From NCBI GenBank assembly GCA_902798015.1, contig CADBVL010000006.1, forward strand, positions 1 to 50,222: a DNA stretch of 50,222 nucleotides. The letters are read 5' to 3'. Shown in pieces: positions 20,398 to 28,657 of this stretch. The stretch's first letter is position 1; the number at the start of each line of letters is the position of its first letter. The DNA comes from an uncultured Bacteroidales bacterium (GTDB lineage Bacteria; Bacteroidota; Bacteroidia; Bacteroidales; Paludibacteraceae). The notes under the pieces are model-generated. The model had not been told where the DNA came from, made no database searches, and saw nothing but the letters and a program-made list of their open reading frames with translations. The position numbers and the translations under genes were made by a program.

Positions 20398-22005
20398 AAA
20401 AAAGGAACGAAAATAACCCTGATTGTGTTGGGTTGCCTGCTTGCCATCGGCATTGCTTTCTTTGTGACTGCCGACGTTCTTCTCTCGCGTTTTCTGACGC
20501 GTGAAGTGAATAATGCGTTGTCCCGTCTGCCGGGATGCGAAGCGTCGGTGGGTGACATCGACCTGCGTTTTTTCAGCGGTACAGCGGACGTGACGGATCT
20601 GCATTTCTCGTTCCGGGGTGAACCTCTGAGTGAGAAAGACACGGTGTGTCCGGGAGTCATCGCCCACGTGGACCGTATCGCCGTAGGACGCATCCTGTAC
20701 TCGTTGCTGCTTGACAAGCAGGTATATATCACCGATGTGCGTATCATCCGTCCGTCCGTAGAGTTATGGTTGGACGAGCAGCACCCCGAGTTATCGTTTC
20801 CTCAGCTCCAGGACACGGCCCTCGCCAAGAGCGGCGAATGGCTCAAGCGTGCCGAGTTGGACAAGTTGCGTATCAAGAACGCGGCTTTCTCGTTGCACAG
20901 TCTGAGTTCGAAGCTCGACCTGGCCGCGGACTCCGTCGGGTTGACGGTGCATGACCTGGTTTATGACTCGGTCTTCCATTACAACGACTCCGTCTATCGT
21001 TTGTCGCTCGGCACGGCGCGTGTGATGATGCCCGATGGCATGATGCGTCTGGAGACGAGTGATATCGAGCACGAGAGTCAGGGTGCGTTGAAGGTAGGTC
21101 GTACCCGTATCTGTCACACCATGCCCCGTAAGAAACTCGGAGACATCGTCCGCGAGCCCGTGACATGGATGGACATGACCATCGAGAGCGTCACGACGGC
21201 ACCGCTCAATCCTATCCACAAGGCGATGGACAAAGACTATCACCTCGACCATCTGACCGCCGTTGTGGAGAAGATGGACATCTTCCGCGACGAGCGTTAT
21301 GCGCCGAAACGTCCGTTCGACATGCCTCAGAAAATCCTGACATCCCTGCCCGTTGTCTTCGACATCAAGCACGTGGACGCCGGCATCCGTCATATCGACA
21401 TCGAGTTCGCGAGCACCAACGTCAACTGCGGTCGCTTGAAGCTGCGTGACATCCGCACGACGGTGGACAACGTCACCAACCGTCGCGGTGCGACGCTCTA
21501 CGTCAACGGCGGTTGTCCTATCTCGAAGCAGGGACACGCGACGGCGAAGATGAGTATGAGCATGGACAAAGCCTGCCACTGGATGCTCGACCTGCATGCC
21601 ACCTCCGTCGATATCGATTACCTCAACACCTTCGTTCGGCCGTTAGTGGGCATCACCGCCGAATGCCGTATCGACACGCTCGACACGCGTTATACCGGTG
21701 ACAGTCAGATCGCGAAAGGCACGTTCCGCATGCTTTACCACGGACTCAAAGTGAAGGTACACGAGGAGGATGACATACCCTACAAGATCGTGACGAAGAA
21801 CGCGAAGACGTTCACCACGCTCGCCAACTCCCTCATCCCTCACAGCAACCCGACGGCCGTGGACATCCGTCCGAGAGCCTATGCGGTGGAGTGGAAGAAC
21901 GACGTGTGGAAACCCTTCCCGCTGTATATGTTCGGTCCGTGTATCGACGGCATCAAGGACACCTTCCTGCCCGGACTGTACGTACATAAACAAGTTCGCA
22001 AATAA
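20395..22005 (+). CDS. AsmA-like/DUF748-type envelope protein
   Basis: 536 aa. One N-terminal membrane anchor (residues 7-27), then a long periplasmic region with repeated beta strands. The segment RLPGCEASVGDIDLRFFSGTADVTDLHFSF resembles the start of AsmA/DUF748 domains, which in related proteins bridge inner and outer membranes and help lipid transport or outer membrane assembly. No catalytic motif is seen. Length and the lone anchor fit the smaller AsmA-like proteins. Gap to the next gene is 3 nt, so it is co-transcribed with the phosphoesterase and foldase genes. The family call is moderate, since the sequence is weakly conserved. Confidence 0.6.
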   Translation: MKKGTKITLIVLGCLLAIGIAFFVTADVLLSRFLTREVNNALSRLPGCEASVGDIDLRFFSGTADVTDLHFSFRGEPLSEKDTVCPGVIAHVDRIAVGRILYSLLLDKQVYITDVRIIRPSVELWLDEQHPELSFPQLQDTALAKSGEWLKRAELDKLRIKNAAFSLHSLSSKLDLAADSVGLTVHDLVYDSVFHYNDSVYRLSLGTARVMMPDGMMRLETSDIEHESQGALKVGRTRICHTMPRKKLGDIVREPVTWMDMTIESVTTAPLNPIHKAMDKDYHLDHLTAVVEKMDIFRDERYAPKRPFDMPQKILTSLPVVFDIKHVDAGIRHIDIEFASTNVNCGRLKLRDIRTTVDNVTNRRGATLYVNGGCPISKQGHATAKMSMSMDKACHWMLDLHATSVDIDYLNTFVRPLVGITAECRIDTLDTRYTGDSQIAKGTFRMLYHGLKVKVHEEDDIPYKIVTKNAKTFTTLANSLIPHSNPTAVDIRPRAYAVEWKNDVWKPFPLYMFGPCIDGIKDTFLPGLYVHKQVRK

Positions 22006-22008
22006 GAC

Positions 22009-23079
22009 ATGAAAGAGCTGCTGCAACACGCACAACATATCGTCATCCTCACGCACATGGCGCCCGACGGCGATGCCATGGGTTCAGCGCTTGCGCTGTA
22101 CAACCGGTTAAACGTGCCGGAGGCACAGTTAAACGCGGCAGAGCCGCAGTGTAAACGCGCTGAGAGCGCGAGTGTATCTGTGATTGTGCCGAATGCTTTC
22201 CCTGCTTTCTTCAACTGGATGCCGGGTGCGGAGCGTGTGCATGTGTATGAGAAAGAGAGCGCTGTGTGCGACGACATCCTCGCCGCCGCGGATCTCTTCC
22301 TCTGCACCGACTTCAACGATCCCAAACGTATCGGGCCGGTGGGCGAGAAGATGCTTGCCAACCCCTGTCCGAAAATCCTCATAGACCATCATCTGATGGA
22401 TGAGGGGGCGAAAGGATTAGTGGATGAGGGGTTCTGGACGGAGGTGCATTCTCATCCGGAGGCATCTTCGGCATGCGAGATAGTGTATAAGGTGTTAACG
22501 AGTGAACGTTTAACGAGTGAACGGTTAACGGAAGAGGTGGCGACATGTATCTATACGGGTCTGATGACGGACACGGGTAATTTCAGTTATAACTCCACGC
22601 GTGCGGAGTTATACGACATCATCGCCGCTTTGCTACGCGCGGGCGTGCAGAAGGATGCGATATACAACGCCGTCTTTAACCAATACTCCGAGCATCGCGT
22701 CCGTCTTACCGGCTACGCTCTTTATCGCAAGATGCGTATCTACCCGGAGCACCACCTGGCACTCATCACCCTCTCCGCGGACGAACTGGAGCAGTACCAT
22801 TATCAGGTGGGCGACACCGAAGGACTAGTGAACATGCCGTTGCAGATCAGCGACGTCTATTACTCCGTCTTCATGCGTGAAGAGCGCGCCAAACCCGGTA
22901 CGCCCAAGTCCCGCATCCGTATCTCTTTCCGCTCGCAAGGCGACCGACCCGTCAATATATGGGCTCATGAGGTCTTCCACGGCGGAGGACATGCCAACGC
23001 CTCAGGAGGCGAACTGTTCGGCACTATCGGACAAGCAGTTAGACTTTTTGAACAAACATACAAAAAATACCTGAAATGA
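22009..23079 (+). CDS. DHH/DHHA1 phosphoesterase, NrnA-like
   Basis: 356 aa. DHH motifs: ILTHMAPDGDAMGSALAL (metal ligands, residues 14-31), CTDFND, LIDHH (DHH motif near 125), YTGLMTDTGNFSY, and C-terminal DHHA1 GGGHANASGG. NrnA-type enzymes degrade oligoribonucleotides (nanoRNA) and pAp or cyclic dinucleotide products. Two repeat-derived segments lie in frame. Residues 34-54 come from three TAAAC mini-hairpins (22109-22170). Residues 163-175 are LTSER repeated (22495-22531). Both lie between conserved blocks. The stop overlaps the foldase gene by 4 bp. Confidence 0.9.
   Translation: MKELLQHAQHIVILTHMAPDGDAMGSALALYNRLNVPEAQLNAAEPQCKRAESASVSVIVPNAFPAFFNWMPGAERVHVYEKESAVCDDILAAADLFLCTDFNDPKRIGPVGEKMLANPCPKILIDHHLMDEGAKGLVDEGFWTEVHSHPEASSACEIVYKVLTSERLTSERLTEEVATCIYTGLMTDTGNFSYNSTRAELYDIIAALLRAGVQKDAIYNAVFNQYSEHRVRLTGYALYRKMRIYPEHHLALITLSADELEQYHYQVGDTEGLVNMPLQISDVYYSVFMREERAKPGTPKSRIRISFRSQGDRPVNIWAHEVFHGGGHANASGGELFGTIGQAVRLFEQTYKKYLK
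22109..22174 (+). repeat. Three covarying TAAAC mini-hairpins inside the nrnA-like gene
   Basis: GTTAAAC-GTGCC-gga-GGCAC, GTTAAAC-GCGGC-aga-GCCGC and TGTAAA-CGCGCT-gag-AGCGCG follow one another with a period of about 21 nt. The flanks are nearly constant while the stems differ completely, yet every stem pairs perfectly. The reading frame is kept through all three. Confidence 0.75.
22495..22531 (+). repeat. In-frame 15-nt repeat in the nrnA-like gene
   Basis: Two and a half copies of a 15-nt unit built from TTAACGAG and TGAACGT. Because 15 is a multiple of 3, it encodes LTSER twice, then LTEE. The units are close relatives of the octamers at 18292, 19130 and 25526. Confidence 0.75.
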
Positions 23080-24863
23080 AAAAAGCATTTTTATTTATCG
23101 TTGCAGTATTGAGCCTGAACATGATGGCTCAAGACAAGCCGCTGATGACGATCAACGGCCAACCGGTGAGTGCGGAGGAGTTCCTCTACATCTACGAGAA
23201 AAACAACCAGGCAGGAGCCATTGACCCCAAGACCATGGACGAGTACCTGGACATGTTCATTAACTTCAAGCTCAAAGTGGTGGAAGCCGAGGCACAGGGT
23301 ATCGACACGACCGAGGCGTTCAAGAAAGAGTTGAAAGGTTACCGTGCGCAGGCTACTCCGAAATACCTGCAGGACGACGCAGCGCTGGACAGTCTGATCG
23401 AGATGAGTTGGCGTCACATGGCCAAAGACCGCCGTGCGGCTCATATCGCCATCCAGTGTCCGATGAACGCGGACAGTGCGGCGCAGGCAGAGGCGCTCGC
23501 GAAGATCAACGACGCTTACGAGCGCGTGACCATTGGTAAGATGAAAAGTGAAAGAAAGAAAGTGAAAGGCAAATGGCGCAATGTAGAGAAACGCATGCCG
23601 GCAGAACCTTTCGCTGACGTAGCACGCGAACTCAGTACCGACCCTTCCGTACAAGAGACCGGTGGTGAGTTGGGATGGATCACTCCGTTCCGTTATGTCT
23701 ATCCGCTCGAGGAGGCTGTGTATAACACCGAGGTGGGTAAGATCAGCACCCCCTTCCGCACGCAATACGGGTGGCATATCGTTCTCGTCGAGGAAGAGCG
23801 TGACCACAAAGAAGTGAAAGCCAGTCATATCATGAAGATGACGCCGCGCGGCGAGAACGAAGACTCGATCATCGCCGCCAAGAAGATCGTCATCGATTCC
23901 ATCGCAGCCATCGTGACATCGGAGAACTTCGGTGAGATAGCGCAGATAGAGTCCGAAGACCGCGGCAGCAGTGCTCGCGGCGGTGACCTCGGATGGTTCG
24001 GCAAAGGCATGATGGTCAAACCCTTCGAAGACTCTGCTTTCTCCTTGGAGACAGGTCAGATCAGTGCGCCCTTCCGTACGATGTACGGATGGCATATCCT
24101 GTATAAAGAAGGCGAACGCGGCATCCAACCTCTTGATTCGATCCGTACGCAGGTAGAACGTCAGGTGATGCGCGACGAGCGCGCCAAGGAAGCCGACAAG
24201 AGTTTTGTTCGCAAGACCCGTAAGGAATATAACCTGCCGGCCAGCATGACGGACGAGGAAGTGAAAGCCTACGCCGACGAGCACCTCGAGGAGAAATATC
24301 CGGAACTGAAAAACCTCGTGCAGGAGTACCACGACGGTATCCTGCTCTTCGAAGTATCGCTCCGCGAGGTATGGGACAAAGCCGCTAAAGACACCGCCGG
24401 CCTCGAGCAGTTCTTCGCTGCCAACAAGAAGAAATATACCTGGGACAAGCCGCACTTCAAGGGTTGGTTGCTGCAGTGCAAAGACAAGAACAGTGCCCGC
24501 GCTGCGCAGGCTATCATCCGTAGTGCCGAGCCCGACTCCGTGAAGAGTTATATCGCCCGTCGTATCAACCAGGACAGCACCGTCTATGTGAAAGCACAAC
24601 GCGGTCTCTGGGAGCAGGGCAAGAACGCCGCTGTGGACAAGTACGGACTCAAGGTGAAGAAAGCCGAGTTTACCCCGAACGAGCAACTGCCTTACGTCGT
24701 TTGTGTAGGTAAGAAACTCAAAGCCCCCGCAACGTGGGATGACGAGAAAGGCAAAGTGACCACCGACTACCAGGATTTCCTCGAGAAAGCATGGATCGAG
24801 CGCCTGCGCGCCAAGTATCCGGTGGTGATCAACGAGGACGTTTGGAAGAAGATTAGGAAATAA
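23076..24863 (+). CDS. Periplasmic peptidyl-prolyl isomerase with two parvulin domains
   Basis: 595 aa. Signal peptide (residues 1-18, ends MMAQ), a SurA/PpiD-like N-terminal helical region with NGQPVSAEEFLYIYEKNN, then two PpiC (parvulin) domains. The first ends with ETGGELGWITPFRYVYPLEEAVYNTEVGKISTPFRTQYGWHIV, the second with SSARGGDLGWFGKGMMVKPFEDSAFSLETGQISAPFRTMYGWHIL. Such proteins fold outer membrane and secreted proteins. It is longer than E. coli SurA (428 aa), with an extra C-terminal domain of about 200 residues. A repeat-encoded Lys/Arg-rich stretch lies at residues 156-165 (23541-23570). The stop abuts a heptamer array. Confidence 0.9.
   Translation: MKKAFLFIVAVLSLNMMAQDKPLMTINGQPVSAEEFLYIYEKNNQAGAIDPKTMDEYLDMFINFKLKVVEAEAQGIDTTEAFKKELKGYRAQATPKYLQDDAALDSLIEMSWRHMAKDRRAAHIAIQCPMNADSAAQAEALAKINDAYERVTIGKMKSERKKVKGKWRNVEKRMPAEPFADVARELSTDPSVQETGGELGWITPFRYVYPLEEAVYNTEVGKISTPFRTQYGWHIVLVEEERDHKEVKASHIMKMTPRGENEDSIIAAKKIVIDSIAAIVTSENFGEIAQIESEDRGSSARGGDLGWFGKGMMVKPFEDSAFSLETGQISAPFRTMYGWHILYKEGERGIQPLDSIRTQVERQVMRDERAKEADKSFVRKTRKEYNLPASMTDEEVKAYADEHLEEKYPELKNLVQEYHDGILLFEVSLREVWDKAAKDTAGLEQFFAANKKKYTWDKPHFKGWLLQCKDKNSARAAQAIIRSAEPDSVKSYIARRINQDSTVYVKAQRGLWEQGKNAAVDKYGLKVKKAEFTPNEQLPYVVCVGKKLKAPATWDDEKGKVTTDYQDFLEKAWIERLRAKYPVVINEDVWKKIRK
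23541..23570 (+). repeat. In-frame GAAAG short repeat in the parvulin gene
   Basis: Imperfect units GTGAAAG, AAAGAAA and GTGAAAG in the middle of the first parvulin domain, encoding about ten mostly basic residues (SERKKVKGK). Confidence 0.55.
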
Positions 24864-24898
24864 GTTTAGGGTTTAGGGTTTAGTGTTTAGAGTTTAGT
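24864..24898 (+). repeat. GTTTAGN heptamer array between the parvulin and gldG genes
   Basis: Five head-to-tail units: GTTTAGG, GTTTAGG, GTTTAGT, GTTTAGA, GTTTAGT. It begins at the base after the parvulin stop codon, and its end provides the GTG start codon of the gldG-like gene (24897). A second array of the same unit lies after gldG (26547-26574). Confidence 0.85.
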
Positions 24899-26552
24899 GT
24901 TGAAAAAGTACGCGCCGTACATATTTATCGTTGGACTATTCCTGTGTTTATACGGGGTGCTGCAAGTGTGTCCTGTTCGTTGGGACATGACGGACGACAA
25001 GCATTACAGCCTGAGCGAGGCCTCCAAGGCCCTGTTGCGTTCGACCGATGCCCCTATCGAAGTGACCCTTCTTCTGGACGGTGACCTCAATGCGGGTTTC
25101 CGGCGACTCAGAAAAGCCACTGAAGAAACCATCGAAGAACTCGATGTCTATGCTGACATCGTAAAAGTGAAAGATGAAAGGTTAAAGGTGAAAGGAGACT
25201 CTTTAGGTCTCTCGCCGATCATCATCCATGAGCGTGAACAGAACGGCAAGACGGCGCAGACGACGGTCTTTCCGTACGCCCTGATGAGGTACAAAGGCAA
25301 GCGTGCGGTGGTGACGCTCCTCAAGAACACCCGCGGCCTCAGCGGCGAAGAGAACCTCAACGCCAGCATCGAGCAGTTGGAGTTCGCTTTCATGGAAGCC
25401 CTTCATCTGCTCACGCAACAGGAGACGCCGCGCGTAGCTATCCTCGAGGGGCACGGCGAACCCGATGAGGCACACACGTACGACCTGATGACGGCGCTCA
25501 GCAAGTACTTCCAAGTGGACAGAGGGAGTGTAACGAGTGAAGGTTTAACGGATGAACGAGTGAACGTACACATGTTGGACGGCTATCAAGCTATACTGAT
25601 CCTTGCGCCGCAGACGGCGTTCAGTGATGCCGAGCGGTTCATCATCGACCAGTACATCATGCGTGGCGGCGCGGTCTTATGGGCGCTCAACGGTGTGCAA
25701 CTGAGTGAAGAAGTGCTGCAGAAAGACGGTTTTACGCCCATCATCCCCTTGGATCTCGGTCTTACCGACCTGCTCTTCCGTTATGGCGTGCGCGTCAATC
25801 CCGCCCTGGTACAGGACATACAGTGTCTGCCGATACCCGTCAATGTGTCCTCCGACGCCGAGCACCCGAATTTCCAACCCATGCCGTGGACGTATGCCCC
25901 GCTGTTACTGACCAGTCAGGGTTCTCCTATCACGAAGAACATGGGACAGGTGATGAGTACGTTCGTCAGTCCTATCGATGCCGTAGGCGGAGAAGACGGC
26001 ATTGAGAAACGTATCCTCCTTGCTACCAGCACCGCTAGTCGCATCACGGCTACGCCCGGAGAAGTGAACCTGAGTGACATGAACCCTGACATGTCGGAGT
26101 TTAAGTACCAATATGTACCGGTTGCCGTCTCCCTCGAAGGCGCCTTCAGCAGCGCTTATGCGCACCGCATGATACCTGAAGGAGTGATGACCGATGAACC
26201 CGTCCGTAAGACCGGCGTACCGACCCGTCAAGTGGTCATCGCTTCGGGAAGCATCGTCATCAATGAGTTGCAGAAAAACCAGGCGCTACCGATGGGTTAC
26301 GACCGATACAGCGGCATGCAGTTCTCCAACCGTGACCTGATCGTCAATGCCGTGCTATGGCTCACCGACGCCGAGGGACTCATCGCCCTGCGGGAGAAAG
26401 ACGTGGCGCTACGTCTGATTAACGACCGACGCGCACACGAAGAACGAATGAATATCCAACTGATCAGCACTATCTGCCCCGTTGCGATCCTTGCGCTCAT
26501 CGGCGGCACGGTGTTTGTGGTCAGAAAAAGAAAATACGCTAAGAGGGTTTAG
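24897..26552 (+). CDS. gldG: GldG-like ABC-associated membrane protein
   Basis: 551 aa. N-terminal membrane helix (about 7-25), a large extracytoplasmic region, C-terminal helix (about 523-542). The N-terminal block RWDMTDDKHYSLSEASKALL and EGHGEPDE, followed by an Rossmann-like ILAPQTAFSDAERFIIDQYIMRGGAVLWALNG, match GldG, the auxiliary subunit of the GldF-GldG transporter of Bacteroidota (gliding-linked in flavobacteria, present also in non-gliding Bacteroidales). No gldF permease or gldA ATPase is nearby. The start is GTG 24897 or TTG 24900, both at the edge of the repeat array. Residues 90-100 and 210-224 are repeat-encoded. The stop TAG lies in the next array. Confidence 0.75.
   Translation: MLKKYAPYIFIVGLFLCLYGVLQVCPVRWDMTDDKHYSLSEASKALLRSTDAPIEVTLLLDGDLNAGFRRLRKATEETIEELDVYADIVKVKDERLKVKGDSLGLSPIIIHEREQNGKTAQTTVFPYALMRYKGKRAVVTLLKNTRGLSGEENLNASIEQLEFAFMEALHLLTQQETPRVAILEGHGEPDEAHTYDLMTALSKYFQVDRGSVTSEGLTDERVNVHMLDGYQAILILAPQTAFSDAERFIIDQYIMRGGAVLWALNGVQLSEEVLQKDGFTPIIPLDLGLTDLLFRYGVRVNPALVQDIQCLPIPVNVSSDAEHPNFQPMPWTYAPLLLTSQGSPITKNMGQVMSTFVSPIDAVGGEDGIEKRILLATSTASRITATPGEVNLSDMNPDMSEFKYQYVPVAVSLEGAFSSAYAHRMIPEGVMTDEPVRKTGVPTRQVVIASGSIVINELQKNQALPMGYDRYSGMQFSNRDLIVNAVLWLTDAEGLIALREKDVALRLINDRRAHEERMNIQLISTICPVAILALIGGTVFVVRKRKYAKRV
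25164..25196 (+). repeat. In-frame GAAAGGT short repeat in gldG
   Basis: Units AAAGTGA, AAGATGA, AAGGTTA, AAGGTGA. It encodes a Lys/Asp/Glu-rich loop (VKVKDERLKVKGD). Confidence 0.65.
25526..25568 (+). repeat. In-frame TAACGAGT/GAACGAGT octamers in gldG
   Basis: Units TAACGAGT, GAAGGTTTAACGGAT, GAACGAGT and GAACGTAC, the same family as at 18292, 19130 and 22495. The encoded segment is VTSEGLTDERVNV. Confidence 0.65.
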
Positions 26553-26574
26553 TGTTTAGAGTTTAGTGTTTAGT
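26547..26574 (+). repeat. GTTTAGN heptamer array at the gldG stop codon
   Basis: Four units GTTTAGT, GTTTAGA, GTTTAGT, GTTTAGT. The gldG stop TAG (26550-26552) is part of the first unit; ATG 26579 of the next gene follows 4 nt after the array. Confidence 0.85.
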
Positions 26575-26578
26575 GAAG

Positions 26579-27964
26579 ATGATTGGAAAAAGTTGTAAAT
26601 TTTATATCCTTGCCTTTTGTTCCTTGTTCTTTATTCAGGCAAAGGCGCAAGAGTTATTGAACTACCCGCTTGACACGGTCAACGGGGAAGAGGTGTACCG
26701 CTACCAGGTGGAGCGGAGTATTGGTTTATACCGTATCGGTGTAAACTTCAATGTGCCGCAGTCTGACATCATCCGTCTGAACCCGCAGTTACGCGAACGC
26801 GGGCTGCATTACGGCGAGATCATTCTCCTTCCGACCAAACGGCCTGTGATCAAACAGACGCAAGCCAAGGTGGTAGAGACCGTGGTCACCGAGACCGTTG
26901 TTGCGCCCGAAATCCTTCCGGCGGACACAGCCGTTGTTGTCTCTGCGCCCGCTGACAGTCTTCCGGGAGACACGCTCTCAACGGACAGTATCGTTCCTAC
27001 TCCGCGCCGTATTGTAGAACTGGCTATTCTCCTGCCTTTCGAGAGCCGTCAGGTCAAGCGGAGTGTCAACGCGGAGCGCATGATGGAGTTCTACCAGGGA
27101 GCACTGTTAGCCCTTCATGACCTGCAGAACGACAGTACGTACTATCGTCTGCGCGCTTATGACAGCGAACGCAGCGAACGTCGTGTTACGGCTCTGTGTG
27201 ACAGCACCGAGTTGGACAGTGTACAGGGTATCTTAGGCCTTGTGTATCCTATTCAGATAGAGCGGATGGCGGCTTGGTGCGAGGCGCATCAGGTTCCTCT
27301 TCTCTTGCCGTTCAGTGATGACTTGGACCTGGAAAAGCATCCGTATATATTGCAATTCAACTCGACCGACCAACAGGAGGCGGACAGTCTCTGCGCATGG
27401 ATGAAGACACGCGATGCGCATTTTGTGGCTGTCGAAGTAAGGGACGACGACCTCGCCGCATCGGTGCGTACTCTCCGCAAGCAGATGAGAGCGCATGGCA
27501 TCCCTTATACAGCTCTTGGGCTCCACGACTTGATGGTGGATTCCGCTACGTACGCCCTCGATCCCGCAAAAGAGAATATCATCCTGCTCCATAGCGACCG
27601 CTATCAGTTGGTGCGCATGGCCTTGCCTCATATTGCCAAACTGCAGCAGGACGGTTACCGTGTACGTATCGTCAGTCAGTTCAGCTGGACAAAAGAGGAC
27701 CTGCGTATCCCGGCTGTTTATACCTCGCTCTTCTCGAGCCACACGAACCTCCATCAATACAACCGCCTGTGGGAGACCTATTTCTCTGACGAACATGTAT
27801 CCGAGACCCCGCGCTACGACCTCTTGGGGTATGACCTAATGCAAGCCCTCGTAGCCTGGCTCCACGGCACACAAGAACATACCGGCTTACAATCTCCTAT
27901 TCGTTGGCAACAAGTGGAACACGGAGGATATCAAAACGCATGCGTAGAAGTCGTCACATATTAA
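26579..27964 (+). CDS. Secreted LysM-like protein with periplasmic-binding (ABC substrate-binding) fold
   Basis: 461 aa from ATG 26579; an in-frame GTG at 26573 lies in the repeat array and is less likely. Signal peptide ends QAKAQ. A LysM-like domain follows: YRYQVERSIGLYRIGVNFNVPQSDIIRLNPQLRERGLHYGEIILLP. After a Val/Thr/Pro-rich linker comes a type I periplasmic-binding fold from about residue 145: VELAILLPFESRQVK, MEFYQGALLALHDL, VQGILGLVYPIQIERMAAWCEAHQVPLLLPFSD. Bacteroidota proteins of this build are often named amino acid ABC transporter substrate-binding protein, but here no transporter subunits adjoin. A peptidoglycan-bound envelope role is more likely. It overlaps the next gene by 25 bp. 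Confidence 0.75.
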   Translation: MIGKSCKFYILAFCSLFFIQAKAQELLNYPLDTVNGEEVYRYQVERSIGLYRIGVNFNVPQSDIIRLNPQLRERGLHYGEIILLPTKRPVIKQTQAKVVETVVTETVVAPEILPADTAVVVSAPADSLPGDTLSTDSIVPTPRRIVELAILLPFESRQVKRSVNAERMMEFYQGALLALHDLQNDSTYYRLRAYDSERSERRVTALCDSTELDSVQGILGLVYPIQIERMAAWCEAHQVPLLLPFSDDLDLEKHPYILQFNSTDQQEADSLCAWMKTRDAHFVAVEVRDDDLAASVRTLRKQMRAHGIPYTALGLHDLMVDSATYALDPAKENIILLHSDRYQLVRMALPHIAKLQQDGYRVRIVSQFSWTKEDLRIPAVYTSLFSSHTNLHQYNRLWETYFSDEHVSETPRYDLLGYDLMQALVAWLHGTQEHTGLQSPIRWQQVEHGGYQNACVEVVTY

Positions 27965-28629
27965 TCCTCTTCTGCACGTTGTGTGCCGTAATGTGCACAC
28001 TAAGCCTGCAGGCTCAACCCCGCTTGCGCGAACGGGAGTTCTATCTCGGCGTGCATGGCGGTGTGACAGCCAGTTCGATAATCTTCCGCCCTTTCGTGGC
28101 GAACATGACACCCATTACGAATGCTTGCGTGCTTGCCGGAAATGGAGGAATTGTCTTCCGCTACGCCGGACATAAATACTGCGCCTTTCAGATGGAACTC
28201 AACTACGTCCATCGCGGATGGGCGGAGAAGAACGCGGCAGGAGAACGCTATGAGCGTAACCTCCATTATATTGACCTGCCGATTCTCATGCACCTGAACT
28301 TCGGCAGCCGTACCTGCCGGTGGATCTTTAACCTCGGTCCGCAGATTGGTTATTGTATCAAAGACGAAGGAAATAAAGGCGTATTGGTGAACGGCCTCGG
28401 ACAAACGGAGTATCAACCTATCGACCATCCATTCTACTGGGGACTGTTAGCCGGCACCGGCGTCTCTTTTCCTACTGCCCGCGCAGGAGTGTATCAGATA
28501 GAGGCACGCTTCGAGTTCTCCTTTGGAGGGGTTTACGGAACGTCCCTCACGGACTATTTCTCCATGGCCAGTCCGATAGACCTGAGTGTCAACTTCGCAT
28601 GGCTGTGGCCCGTACGCAAACGTAAATGA
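27940..28629 (+). CDS. PorT-like outer membrane beta-barrel protein
   Basis: 229 aa from ATG 27940 (MRRSRHIL), inside the end of the previous gene; an earlier in-frame start would extend into it further. Signal peptide ends LSLQAQ. The mature part has the alternating pattern of a small 8-stranded beta barrel: FYLGVHGGVTASSII, AFQMELNYVHRGWAEK, YIDLPILMHLNFGS, FNLGPQIGYCI, PFYWGLLAGTGVSF. This is the layout of the PorT/outer membrane beta-barrel family, some members of which serve type IX secretion. The specific function is not known. The stop TGA is the first triplet of a repeat array. Confidence 0.75.
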   Translation: MRRSRHILILFCTLCAVMCTLSLQAQPRLREREFYLGVHGGVTASSIIFRPFVANMTPITNACVLAGNGGIVFRYAGHKYCAFQMELNYVHRGWAEKNAAGERYERNLHYIDLPILMHLNFGSRTCRWIFNLGPQIGYCIKDEGNKGVLVNGLGQTEYQPIDHPFYWGLLAGTGVSFPTARAGVYQIEARFEFSFGGVYGTSLTDYFSMASPIDLSVNFAWLWPVRKRK

Positions 28630-28654
28630 AAGTTGAAAGTTTAAAGTTGAACGA
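28627..28654 (+). repeat. TGAAAGT heptamer array before kduI
   Basis: TGAAAGT, TGAAAGT, TTAAAGT, TGAACGA. The first TGA is the stop codon of the barrel protein gene; kduI starts 3 nt after the array. Confidence 0.8.
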
Positions 28655-28657
28655 TAT

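Noticed and set aside
24864-24898. Telomere-like GTTTAGG repeats
   Set aside because: The unit is only one of many different 7-mers at gene junctions here; there is no chromosome end and no sign of linear DNA.
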